DNA of 64,000 nucleotides from Methylophaga thalassica MP. Lineage in GTDB: Bacteria > Pseudomonadota > Gammaproteobacteria > Nitrosococcales > Methylophagaceae. Under the pieces are notes generated by a model. That model was not told where the DNA came from and did not search any database. It worked only from the letters and a program-made list of their open reading frames with translations. Position 1 is the stretch's first letter. Every line of letters begins with the position of its first letter. Location of the stretch: contig NZ_AFIG01000001.1 of the NCBI RefSeq assembly GCF_000214595.1, positions 1,964,382-2,028,381 of the forward strand, written 5' to 3'. Below, in pieces: positions 63,004 through 64,000 of the stretch. Both the position numbers and the translations under genes were made by a program.

Positions 63004-63726
63004 ATGTCTATCACATGGTTGGCCGCCAGCCCTGAAAGTATTTTCCCACCTGTAGAAAAAGCAACAGAACATGGCCTATTGGCTGCGGGGGGAGATCTAT
63101 CAGCAACACGATTATTAAAGGCTTATCAACACGGTATTTTTCCCTGGTTTAATAAAAATGATCCGATTTTATGGTGGTGTCCGGATCCTCGAATGGTGCT
63201 GTTTACCGATAAAGTACATATCAGCAAGAGCTTGAATAAAGTCATACGCAAAGGTGTTTTCAAGGTGACTATCGACCAGGCTTTTGAGCAAGTCATGAAA
63301 GCCTGTTCAGCGCCTCGGCAGAATCAGCCAACCGATCCAGATAATCGAACCTGGATACACAGCAATATGATCGACGCTTATACAGATTTACATCACCAGG
63401 GTTATGCCCATAGTATTGAGTGTTGGCAAGATGATAGGCTAGTGGGTGGGTTGTATGGTGTATCCATAGGCAAAGCGTTTTTTGGTGAATCTATGTTTAG
63501 TTTTGTGCCTGACAGCTCAAAAGTAGCGCTCATCGCATTATGTCAACAATTACAACGTTGGGATATGCCGATGATTGATTGCCAGATTTATTCCGATCAT
63601 CTATCCCGTATGGGGGCAGAAGAAATTTCCCGAACTCAGTTTATAAAAAAACTTAGCCCCCTATGCGCTGATGAAACACCACCTAAACAATGGCACTTAG
63701 ACACTGATTTACCTTACTCACTATGA
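63004..63726 (+). CDS. aat: Leucyl/phenylalanyl-tRNA--protein transferase
   Basis: Aat adds Leu or Phe to proteins with N-terminal Arg or Lys, marking them for ClpAP. The 240-residue enzyme has FPPVEKATEHGLLAAGGDLS, YQHGIFPWF, WWCPDPRMVLF, GGLYGVSIGKAFFGESMFS and an ending typical of the family. It overlaps the next gene as ATGA. Confidence 0.97.
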   Translation: MSITWLAASPESIFPPVEKATEHGLLAAGGDLSATRLLKAYQHGIFPWFNKNDPILWWCPDPRMVLFTDKVHISKSLNKVIRKGVFKVTIDQAFEQVMKACSAPRQNQPTDPDNRTWIHSNMIDAYTDLHHQGYAHSIECWQDDRLVGGLYGVSIGKAFFGESMFSFVPDSSKVALIALCQQLQRWDMPMIDCQIYSDHLSRMGAEEISRTQFIKKLSPLCADETPPKQWHLDTDLPYSL

Positions 63727-64000
63727 GCCTGAATTTTTATCAAGATCAACCACATGCCTGTTCATATTTAAGCGGCAGACAAGCAAGAAACCTGTATCCG
63801 GATCCCAATAAACCGGCGAGCAAACATCTCTACAGTCACCTTATTCAACATGGATTCAGAAGAAGTGGCGATCACATCTATCGTCCTTTCTGCGCGGAAT
63901 GTGATTCCTGTGTCCCTGTGCGCATCAATATAAAAGAATTTAAACCTAACAGAAGCCAAAAACGCTGTTTGAAGCGAAATCAAGACGTACAGACTAGAAT
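63723..64000 (+). CDS. bpt: Aspartate/glutamate leucyltransferase Bpt (3' end outside window)
   Basis: The visible 92 residues match the Ate1/Bpt N terminus: HACSYLSGRQARNLYPDP, HLIQHGFRRSGDHIYRP, the CAECDSCVPVRI Cys motif and KPNRSQKRCLKRN. Bpt attaches Leu to N-terminal Asp or Glu. The gene starts with ATG overlapping the aat stop, so both N-degron enzymes are made together. The frame runs off the right edge. Confidence 0.93.
   Translation, partial: MSLNFYQDQPHACSYLSGRQARNLYPDPNKPASKHLYSHLIQHGFRRSGDHIYRPFCAECDSCVPVRINIKEFKPNRSQKRCLKRNQDVQTR

Overview
The window looks like a core chromosomal segment of a free-living, moderately AT-rich gammaproteobacterium. Nearly every block has a conserved gammaproteobacterial gene order: rimP-nusA-infB-rbfA-truB-rpsO-pnp, ntrBC-glnA, maf-rng-yhdP-tldD, leuS-lptE-holA, nadD-rsfS-rlmH, ftsYEX-rpoH, lapAB, birA-coaX, and ffs-dnaX-ybaB-recR. 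The protein sequences remind me of methylotrophic Thiotrichales such as Methylophaga, but that is an impression and nothing here proves it. I see no phage, insertion sequence, transposase, integron or CRISPR array.

Layout. 1-5942: a two-component system cut by the left edge (response regulator, kinase), then on the minus strand a sensor kinase coupled to a REC-DUF3369-degenerate GGDEF-EAL protein. 6092-6862: a DUF815 ATPase. 6911-10678: an iron-regulated energy-transduction operon (exbB, exbD, a second exbD, tonB, PepSY membrane protein) under a promoter overlapped by a Fur box; the second exbD carries a one-base frameshift in a T run. 10764-19860: the transcription/translation operon rimP to pnp (minus strand) with a structured leader. 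20002-20547: a small secreted orphan on the opposite strand and an initiator tRNA. 20601-25474: nitrogen control (ntrC, ntrB, a DUF4124 protein, glnA) with a clear sigma-54/NtrC promoter. 25473-28205: a TusA-like protein coupled to an MnmA-like PP-loop protein, then tldD. 28253-45932: a long minus-strand run covering envelope (yhdP, lptE), RNA processing (rng, rlmH, rsmD), NAD/proline/CoA synthesis (nadD, proA, coaD), holA, leuS, a ferredoxin and an M16 peptidase pair. 45998-49604 (+): ftsY, ftsE, ftsX and rpoH. 49658-49981 (-): fdxA. 50147-55230 (+): lapA, lapB, an ArsC-like protein, a WrbA-like flavoprotein, two small proteins, birA, coaX and tRNA-Ser. 55256-58594 (-): a large MASE1-CHASE-PAS-GGDEF-EAL protein. 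58861-64000 (+): SRP RNA, dnaX, ybaB, recR, an EAL-like/HDOD protein, aat and the start of bpt.

Most of the window is housekeeping. Points that merit attention are the exbD frameshift and its Asn-for-Asp change, an E. coli-like programmed frameshift signal in dnaX, the coupled MnmA-like/TusA-like pair, a BirA without its DNA-binding domain next to a CoaX with a long charged tail, the glnA control region, and a U1-U72 initiator tRNA separated from rimP by an orphan gene. I did not find a clearly new multi-gene defence or metabolic system.
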